In this document: in pieces, positions 1 through 5,248 of the stretch
How positions within the stretch are numbered: position 1 is the stretch's first letter
Layout: the number at the start of each line of letters is the position of its first letter
Origin: Gemmatimonadota bacterium
Lineage (GTDB): Bacteria; Gemmatimonadota; Gemmatimonadetes; Gemmatimonadales; Gemmatimonadaceae
DNA length: 6,768 nt
Reading direction: 5' to 3'
Assembly (NCBI GenBank): GCA_028287225.1
Contig: JAQBPZ010000115.1
Coordinates: 1 to 6,768 of the forward strand
The notes under the pieces: generated by a model
What the model was told of the DNA's origin: nothing
What the model saw: the letters and a program-made list of their open reading frames with translations, nothing else
Database searches by the model: none
Translations under genes and position numbers: made by a program

Positions 1-52
1 TCGCGCACCCTTCCACCAGGGCGTGCGGCGACCAGCGCATGATCTCGCGATC
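1..52 (-). pseudogene. nuoF: nuoF reading frame continuing past an in-frame stop
   Basis: Beyond the TAG at 53-55 the same frame stays open to the window edge and reads DREIMRWSPHALVEGCA. That matches the continuation of the NuoF family after PGTFK (family form: KDR, about a dozen residues, then LIEG). Homology therefore resumes immediately in the same frame, with no insertion or deletion. The stretch is either the dead tail of a nonsense-mutated nuoF or, if the T is a sequencing or assembly error, ordinary coding sequence. The rest of the gene lies off the left edge. Confidence 0.7.
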
Positions 53-349
53 CTAGAACGTGCCCGGCTCGGACTCGTCGGCGTTGCAGGCGAGGTAGTG
101 CGGCTTGCCGTCGCCCGGCTTCATGAAGCTCCACTTCACGCCCGTCGGGAAGCCGGCGCCCCCGCGACCGCGGAGGCCCGAGTCCTTCACGATCTGGACG
201 ATCTCGGCCGGCTCCATCTTGAGTGCCTTCTCCAGCGCGGCGTAGCCGCCGCGCTTGCGCCAGCCCTCGAGGCCGATGGCCTCCTGGACGCCGAAGTGCT
301 CGGAAAGGACGAGCGACTCGCGCTCGTGTGGCGTATGCGGAAAGCCCAT
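53..349 (-). CDS. nuoF: NADH-quinone oxidoreductase subunit F, N-terminal part, ends at a premature TAG
   Basis: NuoF is the FMN- and NADH-binding subunit in the peripheral arm of complex I; it takes hydride from NADH and passes electrons to iron-sulfur centres. Only 98 residues are read before a stop, against about 430 in the family. Visible landmarks are the glycine-rich nucleotide/FMN loop RGRGGAGFPTGVKW (about residues 60-73) and CNADESEPGTF (88-98), which holds FMN-site Asn and acidic residues. The ATG at 349-347 lies one base after the nuoE stop; no clear Shine-Dalgarno sequence precedes it, so translation is probably coupled to nuoE. The stop replaces the conserved Lys of GTFKDR, one substitution away from AAG. 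It could be a true nonsense allele or a sequence error. Family identity is certain; functionality is not. Confidence 0.85.
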   Translation of the reverse strand: MGFPHTPHERESLVLSEHFGVQEAIGLEGWRKRGGYAALEKALKMEPAEIVQIVKDSGLRGRGGAGFPTGVKWSFMKPGDGKPHYLACNADESEPGTF

Positions 350-350
350 G

Positions 351-923
351 TCAGCCCAGGGAGGCGAGGAGCGCGGGCACCGACTCGACGGTGACCGACT
401 CGATGAACTTCTCATTGACCATCAGCGGCGTGTTGAACCCGCACGCGCCGAGGCATTCGACTTCGATGACCTGAAACCGTCCGTCCGGGGATTGCACGCC
501 GAGCTCCTCGCACCCCGTGTGCTTGAGCAGGGCGTTCACCACGTCTTCGGCGCCGCAGACGTTGCAGGGCGACGTCGTGCAGACCTGGATGAAGTGCTTC
601 GCCACCGGATGCTGGTGGTACATGGTATAGAACGACACCACGCCCTTCACGTACGCCGGCGTGAGGTCGAGCAGGCCGGCCACCTCGGCCATCGCCTCGC
701 TGCTCACCCAGCCGCGCTCCTCCTGCACCATCCAGAGGGCGGGGAGCAGCACCGCCATCTTCGTCGGGTAGCGCGTGAGCAGCTCGTCCAGCTCCGCTCG
801 GCGCGGACCGAACACGGGGGCGTACGGTGCCTCGGGGTGACCGTGCCCGCCGTGCGACGCATGCGCCGGGGCGTGCTGCTCGCCGATCTCCCTCTTCGTC
901 GTGCTCATCGGTCCATTGCTCAC
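351..923 (-). CDS. nuoE: NADH-quinone oxidoreductase subunit E (24 kDa, [2Fe-2S])
   Basis: NuoE is the thioredoxin-fold [2Fe-2S] (N1a) subunit that pairs with NuoF in the NADH-oxidising module of complex I. Counting from the GTG at 923-921, the four cluster cysteines are C115 and C120 (CTTSPC) and C157 and C161 (CLGAC), the family's C-x4-C ... C-x3-C pattern. The helical N-terminal part (RYPTKMAVLLPALWMVQEERGW) is also typical. I chose GTG because it overlaps the nuoD stop as GTGA and has GGGGGAG 8 bases upstream. The alternative ATG at 908-906 gives 185 instead of 190 residues but has no usable ribosome site. An unusual His-rich stretch (five His within 13 residues) precedes the conserved domain. 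Identity is certain; the start is less so. Confidence 0.95.
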   Translation of the reverse strand: MSNGPMSTTKREIGEQHAPAHASHGGHGHPEAPYAPVFGPRRAELDELLTRYPTKMAVLLPALWMVQEERGWVSSEAMAEVAGLLDLTPAYVKGVVSFYTMYHQHPVAKHFIQVCTTSPCNVCGAEDVVNALLKHTGCEELGVQSPDGRFQVIEVECLGACGFNTPLMVNEKFIESVTVESVPALLASLG

Positions 924-2233
924 CGGTCGATCTCCCCCATGACGATATCGATGGACGCGTTGATCGTGACGACGTCCGAGAGCAGGTGGCCTTCCACCAT
1001 CTTCGGGATGGCCGAGAGGTTCACGAACGACGGCGGACGGATGCGCCAGCGCACCGGCTTCGCCGTGCCGTCCGAGACCATGTAGTAGCCCTTCTCGCCC
1101 TTCGGGCTCTCGACCGCCACGTACGCCTCGCCGATCGGGGGGCGCGGCCCCTCCATCACCTGCTTGAAGTGATGGATCATGCTCTCCATGTCGCTCGTCG
1201 CCTTGTGCTTCGGCGGCAGGATCACGCGGTGGTCGGCGACGTTCACCGGCCCGTCGGGGAGCCGCCTGAGCGCCTGGTCCAGGATGCGGACGGACTGCTT
1301 CATCTCCTCCACGCGCACCAGGTAGCGGTCGTACACGTCGCCCGCCTGGCCCACCGGCACGTCGAAGTCGTAGGTCTCGTAGTCGAGGTACGGGAAGTCC
1401 TTGCGGACGTCGTACGCCACGCCGGAGGCCCGCACGAGGGGGCCGGACAGCCCGTAGTTCACCGCCTCCTCCGCCGACATCGCGCCGAGCCCCACGGTGC
1501 GTCCCACCCAGATCGCGTTCTTGGTGAGCATCGTCTCGCATTCGCCGAGCACCTTGGGGAAGGTGCGGACGAAGTTCGCGAGGTCCTCGGCCCAGCCGTC
1601 GGGGATGTCGGCCGCCATGCCGCCCACGCGCGTCACCGTGGTGGTGAGGCGGGCGCCAACCCAGTTCTCGAGCATCGTGTACACGCGCTCGCGCTGCTGG
1701 AAGATCCAGAGGAAGGGCGTGACGGCGCCGATGTCCATGCAGAAGGTGCCGAGCCAGACGCAGTGCGAGATGATGCGCGACATCTCCGCGGCGATGACCC
1801 GGAGCACCTTGCAGCGCTCGGTGATCTCGATGCCGAACAGCCGCTCCGCGCCGAGCGCGAACGCCACGTTGTTGCCCGGCGAGTTGAGGTAGTCCTCGCG
1901 GTCCGTGTAGGGGATGATCTGGTTGTACTGGCGGTACTCGCCCGTCTTCTCGAACCCGCAGTGCAGGTAGCCGATGTGCGGGATGCAGCGCACCACCGTC
2001 TCGCCGTCGAGCTCGAGCACCAGGCGCAGCACGCCGTGCGTCGCCGGATGCTGCGGCCCGAGGTTGATGAGCATGTGGTCGCCCTCGAGGTCGGGCTCCA
2101 CCGCCGGTGACGCGGTCACCGGCACGAGGTTGCCCGCCGCATCGGTGACGAGCGGCACGCGCTGCGGGCGTCCCTGCGCGTCCAGCCCCGTCGTCGAGAG
2201 CTCCACCTCGACGGTTCGCTTCGTCGTCGCCAT
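920..2233 (-). CDS. nuoD: NADH-quinone oxidoreductase subunit D (49 kDa)
   Basis: NuoD is the 49 kDa subunit related to hydrogenase large subunits. With NuoB it forms the quinone-reducing pocket at the base of the peripheral arm. The protein has 437 residues. The hallmark loop GPQHPATHGVLR is at 59-70; H66 corresponds to quinone-contacting His38 of Thermus Nqo4, and Y115 in DREDYLNS corresponds to its Tyr87. The end, MGEIDR, is the usual NuoD C-terminus. About 50 polar residues precede the conserved core, longer than many homologues and lacking a recognisable domain. The ATG lies two bases after the nuoC stop and has GGGAG 7 bases upstream. The stop TGA overlaps the nuoE GTG. nuoD is a separate gene, not fused to nuoC as in E. 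coli. Confidence 0.98.
   Translation of the reverse strand: MATTKRTVEVELSTTGLDAQGRPQRVPLVTDAAGNLVPVTASPAVEPDLEGDHMLINLGPQHPATHGVLRLVLELDGETVVRCIPHIGYLHCGFEKTGEYRQYNQIIPYTDREDYLNSPGNNVAFALGAERLFGIEITERCKVLRVIAAEMSRIISHCVWLGTFCMDIGAVTPFLWIFQQRERVYTMLENWVGARLTTTVTRVGGMAADIPDGWAEDLANFVRTFPKVLGECETMLTKNAIWVGRTVGLGAMSAEEAVNYGLSGPLVRASGVAYDVRKDFPYLDYETYDFDVPVGQAGDVYDRYLVRVEEMKQSVRILDQALRRLPDGPVNVADHRVILPPKHKATSDMESMIHHFKQVMEGPRPPIGEAYVAVESPKGEKGYYMVSDGTAKPVRWRIRPPSFVNLSAIPKMVEGHLLSDVVTINASIDIVMGEIDR
932..938 (-). promoter_or_regulatory. Shine-Dalgarno sequence of nuoE
   Basis: Reads GGGGGAG on the minus strand, inside the last codons of nuoD, 8 bases before the GTG at 923-921. It would be 23 bases from the downstream ATG at 908, too far to serve it, so it favours the GTG start. 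Confidence 0.5.
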
Positions 2234-2235
2234 GG

Positions 2236-2943
2236 CTACTCTCCCACCCGCTCGCCCTTGCCCAGCCGCTGCTGCATGTCCTGCGGCAGCTCGTCGAACG
2301 CCTCGAGCACTGACAGCTCCTCCATGGAGTACTTCGCCTCGGGATTCTGCGAGAGGATCTGGCGCAGCTGCTCGGAGCGGCTGAAGCGGCCGCGCAGCGG
2401 GAAGTCCTTCCGCAGCGGGAAGCCCTCCTTGTACTGCTCCCACATCAGCAGGCGCCGCAGGTCGGGATGTCCGTCGAAGCGGATGCCGAACATGTCGTAG
2501 CATTCGCGCTCGAACCAGTCGGCGCCACGGTAGACGTCGAACACGCTCGGCACCGCGAGCGGCTGCCCCTTGGGGAGCAGGCACTTGAGGCGGATGAAGC
2601 GGCGGTACGGGAGCGAGCGGAGGTGCCAGACGACCTCGATGGGCCGCTCGAAATCGCGGAACTCCACCGCCGTGATGTCGGAGCAGTAGTCGTAGCGTTG
2701 CCCGGCGTCGTCGTGCAGCCAGCGGACGATCTCGTTCACGCGCGAGCGCTCCACGATGACCGTCGTCTCGCCCCACACGATGTCCACGCGATGGATCGCG
2801 TCGCCGAAGCGGGCCTGGAGCGCCTCGGCGCTCGGGTTCACCGGGCCGCCGTGGTACGGGACGTTCTTGGGGGTGGCCGGGGCCGGGGTGTCGCTGGCGG
2901 CCGCGTGTCCGGCGAGCACGGGCATGAAGCGGGCGTCGCTCAC
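2236..2943 (-). CDS. nuoC: NADH-quinone oxidoreductase subunit C (30 kDa)
   Basis: NuoC is the 30 kDa scaffold subunit of the complex I connecting module and packs against NuoD and NuoB; it carries no cofactor. The 30 kDa signature is clear: ERECYDMFGIRFDGHPDLRR, at about residues 145-164 counted from the GTG. Upstream are the usual FxRPIEVVWHLRS and RFIRLKCLL strands. The first 30 or so residues are rich in Ala and Pro and probably disordered. Two starts compete. The GTG at 2943-2941 overlaps the nuoB stop as GTGA and gives 235 residues; the ATG at 2925-2923 gives 229. Neither has a convincing Shine-Dalgarno sequence. I prefer GTG because the same GTGA overlap recurs at nuoD/nuoE. The product name is secure. 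Confidence 0.96.
   Translation of the reverse strand: MSDARFMPVLAGHAAASDTPAPATPKNVPYHGGPVNPSAEALQARFGDAIHRVDIVWGETTVIVERSRVNEIVRWLHDDAGQRYDYCSDITAVEFRDFERPIEVVWHLRSLPYRRFIRLKCLLPKGQPLAVPSVFDVYRGADWFERECYDMFGIRFDGHPDLRRLLMWEQYKEGFPLRKDFPLRGRFSRSEQLRQILSQNPEAKYSMEELSVLEAFDELPQDMQQRLGKGERVGE
2241..2245 (-). promoter_or_regulatory. Shine-Dalgarno sequence of nuoD
   Basis: Reads GGGAG on the minus strand, 7 bases before the nuoD ATG and just ahead of the nuoC stop codon. Ribosomes finishing nuoC would pass over it, consistent with coupled translation. Confidence 0.6.
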
Positions 2944-3569
2944 AGGCCCGACCGCGTCTGCTGCACCGAGTTCCCGAAGTTCTCCGAGAGCTCGTCGATG
3001 AGGGCGGGCGGGATGTAGAGCTTGCTCGTGGGATCGGGCTCCATCTCGTGCCGGAGGGACCGGTCGGCCATCCGCTCGTTCATGATCTTCTTCTGCAGCA
3101 TCATGATGCCGTACATCAGCGCCTCGGGCCGCGGCGGGCAGCCGGGCACGTAGACGTCCACGGGGATGATCGTGTCGATCCCCTGCACCACGGCGTAGTT
3201 GTCGAAGATGCCGTTGCCGGTGGAGGCGCACGCACCCATCGCGATGCTCCACTTGGGCTGCGGCATCTGCTGCCAGATGCGCCGGATCACCGGCGCCAGC
3301 TTGAAGGGAACGCGGCCGGCGCAGATCAGGACGTCGGCCTGGCGCGGCGAGAAGCTCATGCGCTCCATGCCGAAGCGGGCCAGGTCGAACTTGCTGGCGG
3401 CGGTCGCCATGAACTCGATGGCGCAGCAGGCGGTGCCGAACGGCATGGGCCACAGCGAGTTGGCGCGGCCCCAGTTCACCAGGAAGTCGAGCTTCGTGGT
3501 GACCCACCCTTCCTGTGACGACGGGTTGAACGAGACGCTGGTCTCCGTCGCGCGGTTGTCTAGTCCCAT
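2940..3569 (-). CDS. nuoB: NADH-quinone oxidoreductase subunit B (PSST, N2 cluster)
   Basis: NuoB (209 residues) binds the [4Fe-4S] cluster N2, the last redox centre before quinone, and sits beside NuoD at the membrane interface. The four ligands are present: the tandem pair C48 and C49 (GTACCAIE), C114 (MGACAST) and C144 (VPGCPPRPE), with family-like spacing. LICAGRVPFK at 81-90 replaces the more common VAGTVTYK-like segment and adds an extra Cys83; whether this is lineage-typical I cannot tell. The ATG lies inside the 3' end of nuoA, giving a 10-base overlap in another frame, with AAGGGAG 7 bases upstream. The protein has a C-terminal tail of about 50 residues after the PGCPPRP loop. Identity is certain. 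Confidence 0.98.
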   Translation of the reverse strand: MGLDNRATETSVSFNPSSQEGWVTTKLDFLVNWGRANSLWPMPFGTACCAIEFMATAASKFDLARFGMERMSFSPRQADVLICAGRVPFKLAPVIRRIWQQMPQPKWSIAMGACASTGNGIFDNYAVVQGIDTIIPVDVYVPGCPPRPEALMYGIMMLQKKIMNERMADRSLRHEMEPDPTSKLYIPPALIDELSENFGNSVQQTRSGL

Positions 3570-3964
3570 TGCAGGGCTCCCTTCTTCCAGACGTAGATGA
3601 ACCCGACCAGGAGGATGGCGATGAACACCAGCATCTCCCAGAGACCGAACAGCGAGAGCTGCCCGGCCGGGCATGCGCCGGCAACGAGGTCGACCCCGCA
3701 GGACAGCTCCCGGAAATGGGCGCCCCAGGGGATCATGAAGACGGTCTCGATGTCGAAGAGGATGAACAGCACCGCGACCATGTAGAACTTCACGGAGAAT
3801 CGCTCGCGCGCATCACCGATGACCGGCATGCCGGACTCGTAGGGCGTCTGCTTTTCCGCCGTGGGCCGAGGCCGCAGCGTCAGGTGGGAGATGAGGAGGA
3901 TCAGCGCCGCATTCATCACGACGAATCCCACGAGCAACAACACCGGCAGGTACGTGCGTTCCAT
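3560..3964 (-). CDS. nuoA: NADH-quinone oxidoreductase subunit A (ND3-like)
   Basis: NuoA is a three-helix membrane subunit of complex I (mitochondrial ND3 counterpart) whose first cytoplasmic loop lines the quinone cavity. From the ATG it has 134 residues. Helix 1 is at about 6-29, the conserved loop PYESGMP at 41-47, helix 2 within RFSVKFYMVAVLFILFDIETVF (about 55-76) and helix 3 at about 107-127. Between helices 2 and 3 is an extended loop with C89 and C98, about 14 residues longer than I expect for the family, on the side predicted to be periplasmic. A GTG at 3976-3974 would add four residues; GGGAG lies only three bases before the ATG, so the start is uncertain. It is the first gene of the nuo operon, downstream of a candidate promoter. 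Confidence 0.95.
   Translation of the reverse strand: MERTYLPVLLLVGFVVMNAALILLISHLTLRPRPTAEKQTPYESGMPVIGDARERFSVKFYMVAVLFILFDIETVFMIPWGAHFRELSCGVDLVAGACPAGQLSLFGLWEMLVFIAILLVGFIYVWKKGALQWD
3577..3583 (-). promoter_or_regulatory. Shine-Dalgarno sequence of nuoB
   Basis: Reads AAGGGAG on the minus strand within the last nuoA codons, 7 bases before the nuoB ATG at 3569-3567. It is one of the best ribosome sites in the window and supports the overlapping start. Confidence 0.65.
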
Positions 3965-3978
3965 GGTCTCCCGCACTC

Positions 3979-3992
3979 GTGAAATCTTTCAC
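3979..3992. promoter_or_regulatory. Palindrome GTGAAA-N2-TTTCAC between nuo promoter and nuoA
   Basis: A perfect 6-2-6 inverted repeat lies just upstream of nuoA, and an imperfect ACT/AGT extends both ends. It falls between the predicted transcription start (about 4000) and the nuoA start codon, where a bound protein could block elongation or initiation. Such a site is compatible with a dimeric regulator, but no specific family is recognised. Confidence 0.35.
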
Positions 3993-4008
3993 TAAGTCGC
4001 AGCACATG

Positions 4009-4038
4009 AACCTATCCAGTGCTGCAAAGCAGTGTCAA
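4009..4038 (-). promoter_or_regulatory. Candidate sigma70-type promoter of the nuo operon
   Basis: On the minus strand a perfect TTGACA (-35, 4038-4033) is followed after 18 bases by TAGGTT (-10, 4014-4009; three of six consensus positions). Transcription would begin near 4002 and leave a leader of about 25-40 bases before nuoA. It is the best-looking promoter in the 220-base divergent region, but the -10 is weak and sigma preferences of the host are unknown. Confidence 0.4.
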
Positions 4039-4046
4039 CGGTATCC

Positions 4047-4060
4047 GCACCAGTTGGTGC
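4047..4060. promoter_or_regulatory. Palindrome GCACCA-GT-TGGTGC upstream of nuo -35
   Basis: This perfect 6-2-6 inverted repeat begins 9 bases upstream of the TTGACA element, roughly -45 to -58 relative to the predicted nuo start, a position typical of activator sites. It lies about 140 bases upstream of dcd, so it could instead serve the divergent gene. It is a sequence observation only; no regulator is identified. Confidence 0.3.
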
Positions 4061-4197
4061 AAGCCGTTTTCCGTCGGCCACGCCCGGTGGCGACGCATAA
4101 GTGTAGCCGCTGCATGGCGAACCTCCAGCGCCAACCGTTAATATTCGCGCCGACACCGCCCGTCCCTGCTGCGCAAACCTCCCGCCCCCGCCCCGTC

Positions 4198-4752
4198 ATG
4201 AGCATCATGTCCGACCGCTGGATCACCCGCATGGCTACCGAGCACGGCATGATCGAGCCGTTCGAGGGGCGGCAGGTTCGGCAGGGGGTGATCTCGTACG
4301 GCGTCAGCTCGTACGGCTACGACATGCGCGTGGCCCGGGAGTTCCGGATCTTCACCAACGTCATGAACCAGATCGTCGATCCCAAGGCGTTCGACGAGCG
4401 CTGCTTCGTGGAGGTGGAGACCGACGTCTGCATCGTCCCGCCCAACAGCTTCGCGCTGGCGCGGTCGGTGGAGTACTTCCGCATCCCGCGCAACGTCCTG
4501 ACCGTCACGGTCGGCAAGTCGACGTACGCCCGCTGCGGGATCATCACCAACGTCACTCCGTTCGAGCCGGAGTGGGAGGGCTACGTCACCCTCGAGATCT
4601 CCAACACCACCCCGCTCCCCGCGAAGATCTACGCGAACGAGGGGATCGCCCAGGTGCTGTTCTTCGAAGGCAAGGAGGAGCCCGAAGTGTCGTACAAGGA
4701 CAAGAAGGGGAAGTACCAGGGCCAGCACGGGGTGACGCTGCCTCGGCTGTAG
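4198..4752 (+). CDS. dcd: dCTP deaminase
   Basis: Dcd deaminates dCTP to dUTP and ammonia, supplying dUMP for thymidylate synthesis; it is a cytoplasmic trimer of the dUTPase fold. The protein has 184 residues, close to the usual length of about 190. Key features are ISYGVSSYGYDMRV (32-45), the phosphate-binding motif GKSTYAR (106-112) and TLEISN with E133, matching catalytic Glu138 of E. coli Dcd. The C-terminal lid GKYQGQHGV (171-179) is also typical. I cannot tell from motifs alone whether it is monofunctional or a bifunctional deaminase/dUTPase. It is divergent from nuoA and converges with the next gene. No Shine-Dalgarno sequence precedes the ATG at 4198 or the alternative at 4207; the upstream 25 bases are C-rich. 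A TAATAT at 4139-4144 is the only -10-like sequence noted, without a matching -35. Confidence 0.96.
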   Translation: MSIMSDRWITRMATEHGMIEPFEGRQVRQGVISYGVSSYGYDMRVAREFRIFTNVMNQIVDPKAFDERCFVEVETDVCIVPPNSFALARSVEYFRIPRNVLTVTVGKSTYARCGIITNVTPFEPEWEGYVTLEISNTTPLPAKIYANEGIAQVLFFEGKEEPEVSYKDKKGKYQGQHGVTLPRL

Positions 4753-4787
4753 GAGCGGGGAGCGGTCGACCGCTCCCGGGGCCTCCT
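4751..4787. terminator. Bidirectional terminator-like hairpin between converging genes
   Basis: A 20-base perfect palindrome at 4758-4777 (8-base arms GGGAGCGG/CCGCTCCC around TCGA) fills most of the 33-base gap between dcd and the converging small gene. An outer AGGAG/CTCCT pairing (4751-4755 with 4783-4787) reaches both stop codons. Position and stem strength suit transcript ending or 3' protection on both strands. No T-tract follows on either side, so it is not a classical intrinsic terminator. Confidence 0.5.
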
Positions 4788-5040
4788 ATCGCCCGAACCC
4801 GAGCACGTACACGAGCACCGCGGCGACGAGCAGCATCCCGATGATGATCCAGGTGGCGTTCTTCCCGCCCCCCGCCGGCACGTTGGCGGCGACGCCGGCC
4901 GGCTTGATCGTCTCGGGCTCCGTGCCGCTCCCGGTCACGTACGAGGTCTTCTCCACGGCATCCGCGCCGCCCAGCGCCGTCTCCGGGTTCTTGTAACGGT
5001 CGGCGTCGAACGTGCCGCCATCGGTCGGATTCTCGGGCAT
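4786..5040 (-). CDS. Small single-pass membrane protein, unknown function
   Basis: I do not recognise this family. The 84-residue product has a polar, Gly/Pro/Thr-rich N-terminal segment of about 62 residues (MPENPTDGGTFDADRYKNPE...). One hydrophobic helix follows (about 64-80, WIIIGMLLVAAVLVYVLGF), and the protein ends GFGR. It has no signal peptidase site and no Cys or His, so it looks like a C-terminally anchored protein with a soluble, probably disordered domain. The ATG at 5040 is supported by GAGGAG five bases upstream, better than the longer in-frame reading from 5082. Codon use resembles the neighbours. It lies downstream of sdhB on the same strand, separated by 208 bases holding a large inverted repeat, so co-transcription with sdh is uncertain. 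An accessory role in the respiratory membrane is possible but is only a guess from context. Confidence 0.75.
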   Translation of the reverse strand: MPENPTDGGTFDADRYKNPETALGGADAVEKTSYVTGSGTEPETIKPAGVAANVPAGGGKNATWIIIGMLLVAAVLVYVLGFGR

Positions 5041-5045
5041 CAGCA

Positions 5046-5051
5046 CTCCTC
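5046..5051 (-). promoter_or_regulatory. Shine-Dalgarno sequence of the small membrane protein gene
   Basis: Reads GAGGAG on the minus strand, five bases before the ATG at 5040-5038. It decides this start over the upstream in-frame ATG at 5082 and strengthens the case that the small gene is real. Confidence 0.6.
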
Positions 5052-5107
5052 GTTCAGGTCTGCCGGTTGGGGTGCACGCCATGGGCCATCGCTGCTTCTC
5101 CCAGGTG

Positions 5108-5226
5108 CCTCCCTCGTACGCGAATTCCAGCGAATATGGAGCGAATCCCCTCGAATCTCCTTTCGGAAACGAGGAGTGATCGCGACCATTCGCTGCCCAT
5201 TCGCGCGCATTCGCGTACGAGAAAGG
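5108..5226. repeat. Large symmetric inverted repeat with phased CGAAT/ATTCG units
   Basis: The outermost arms CTCGTACGCGAAT (5113-5125) and ATTCGCGTACGAG (5209-5221) are perfect 13-base complements, extending to about 18 bases with two mismatches. CGAAT occurs at 5121, 5131, 5142 and 5152; ATTCG occurs at 5188, 5199 and 5209. Steps are 10-11 bases, and three pairs are exactly symmetric about position 5167; the partner of the fourth is degenerate (GATCG). Mismatched bubbles of 4-5 bases separate the paired units. At the apex CTCC...GGAG (5157-5160/5173-5176) and TCG-GAAA-CGA (5163-5172) form a hairpin with a GAAA loop in plus-sense RNA. It begins 23 bases after the sdhB stop and lies wholly outside genes. 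It may be a structured 3' RNA, a dispersed palindromic element or a phased protein-binding array; no known family is recognised. No T-tract follows. Confidence 0.8.
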
Positions 5227-5248
5227 CCCAGCCCTGCGGCGGTACGTT

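Noticed and set aside
53..55. Amber recoding (pyrrolysine or stop reassignment) in nuoF
   Set aside because: TAG is the normal stop of five other genes in this window and the family residue is plain Lys, so a mutation or sequence error is much simpler.
23..2110. Long plus-strand open frames opposite the nuo genes (for example 255-1085 and 827-2110)
   Set aside because: They are antisense shadows of GC-rich coding sequence: rich in Arg, His and Ala, with no domain signs, and fully opposite genes with clear family motifs.
4022..4032. CTGC-AAA-GCAG dyad inside the nuo promoter spacer
   Set aside because: Four-base arms are too short to separate from chance without comparative data.
3979..4197. 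N-terminal extension of dcd upstream to 3979
   Set aside because: The upstream codons show no similarity to Dcd, whose conserved start is MSI-SDRW; this stretch instead holds the nuo promoter and palindromes.
5121..5213. CRISPR array suggested by the regular short repeats
   Set aside because: Units are only 5-7 bases, spacing is 10-11 bases and the second half is inverted. CRISPR repeats are longer, direct and separated by spacers of about 30 bases.
5108..5226. Insertion sequence or transposon ends
   Set aside because: There is no transposase frame inside, no evident target-site duplication outside the arms, and only about 80 bases between them. A non-autonomous palindromic element remains possible and is covered in the findings.
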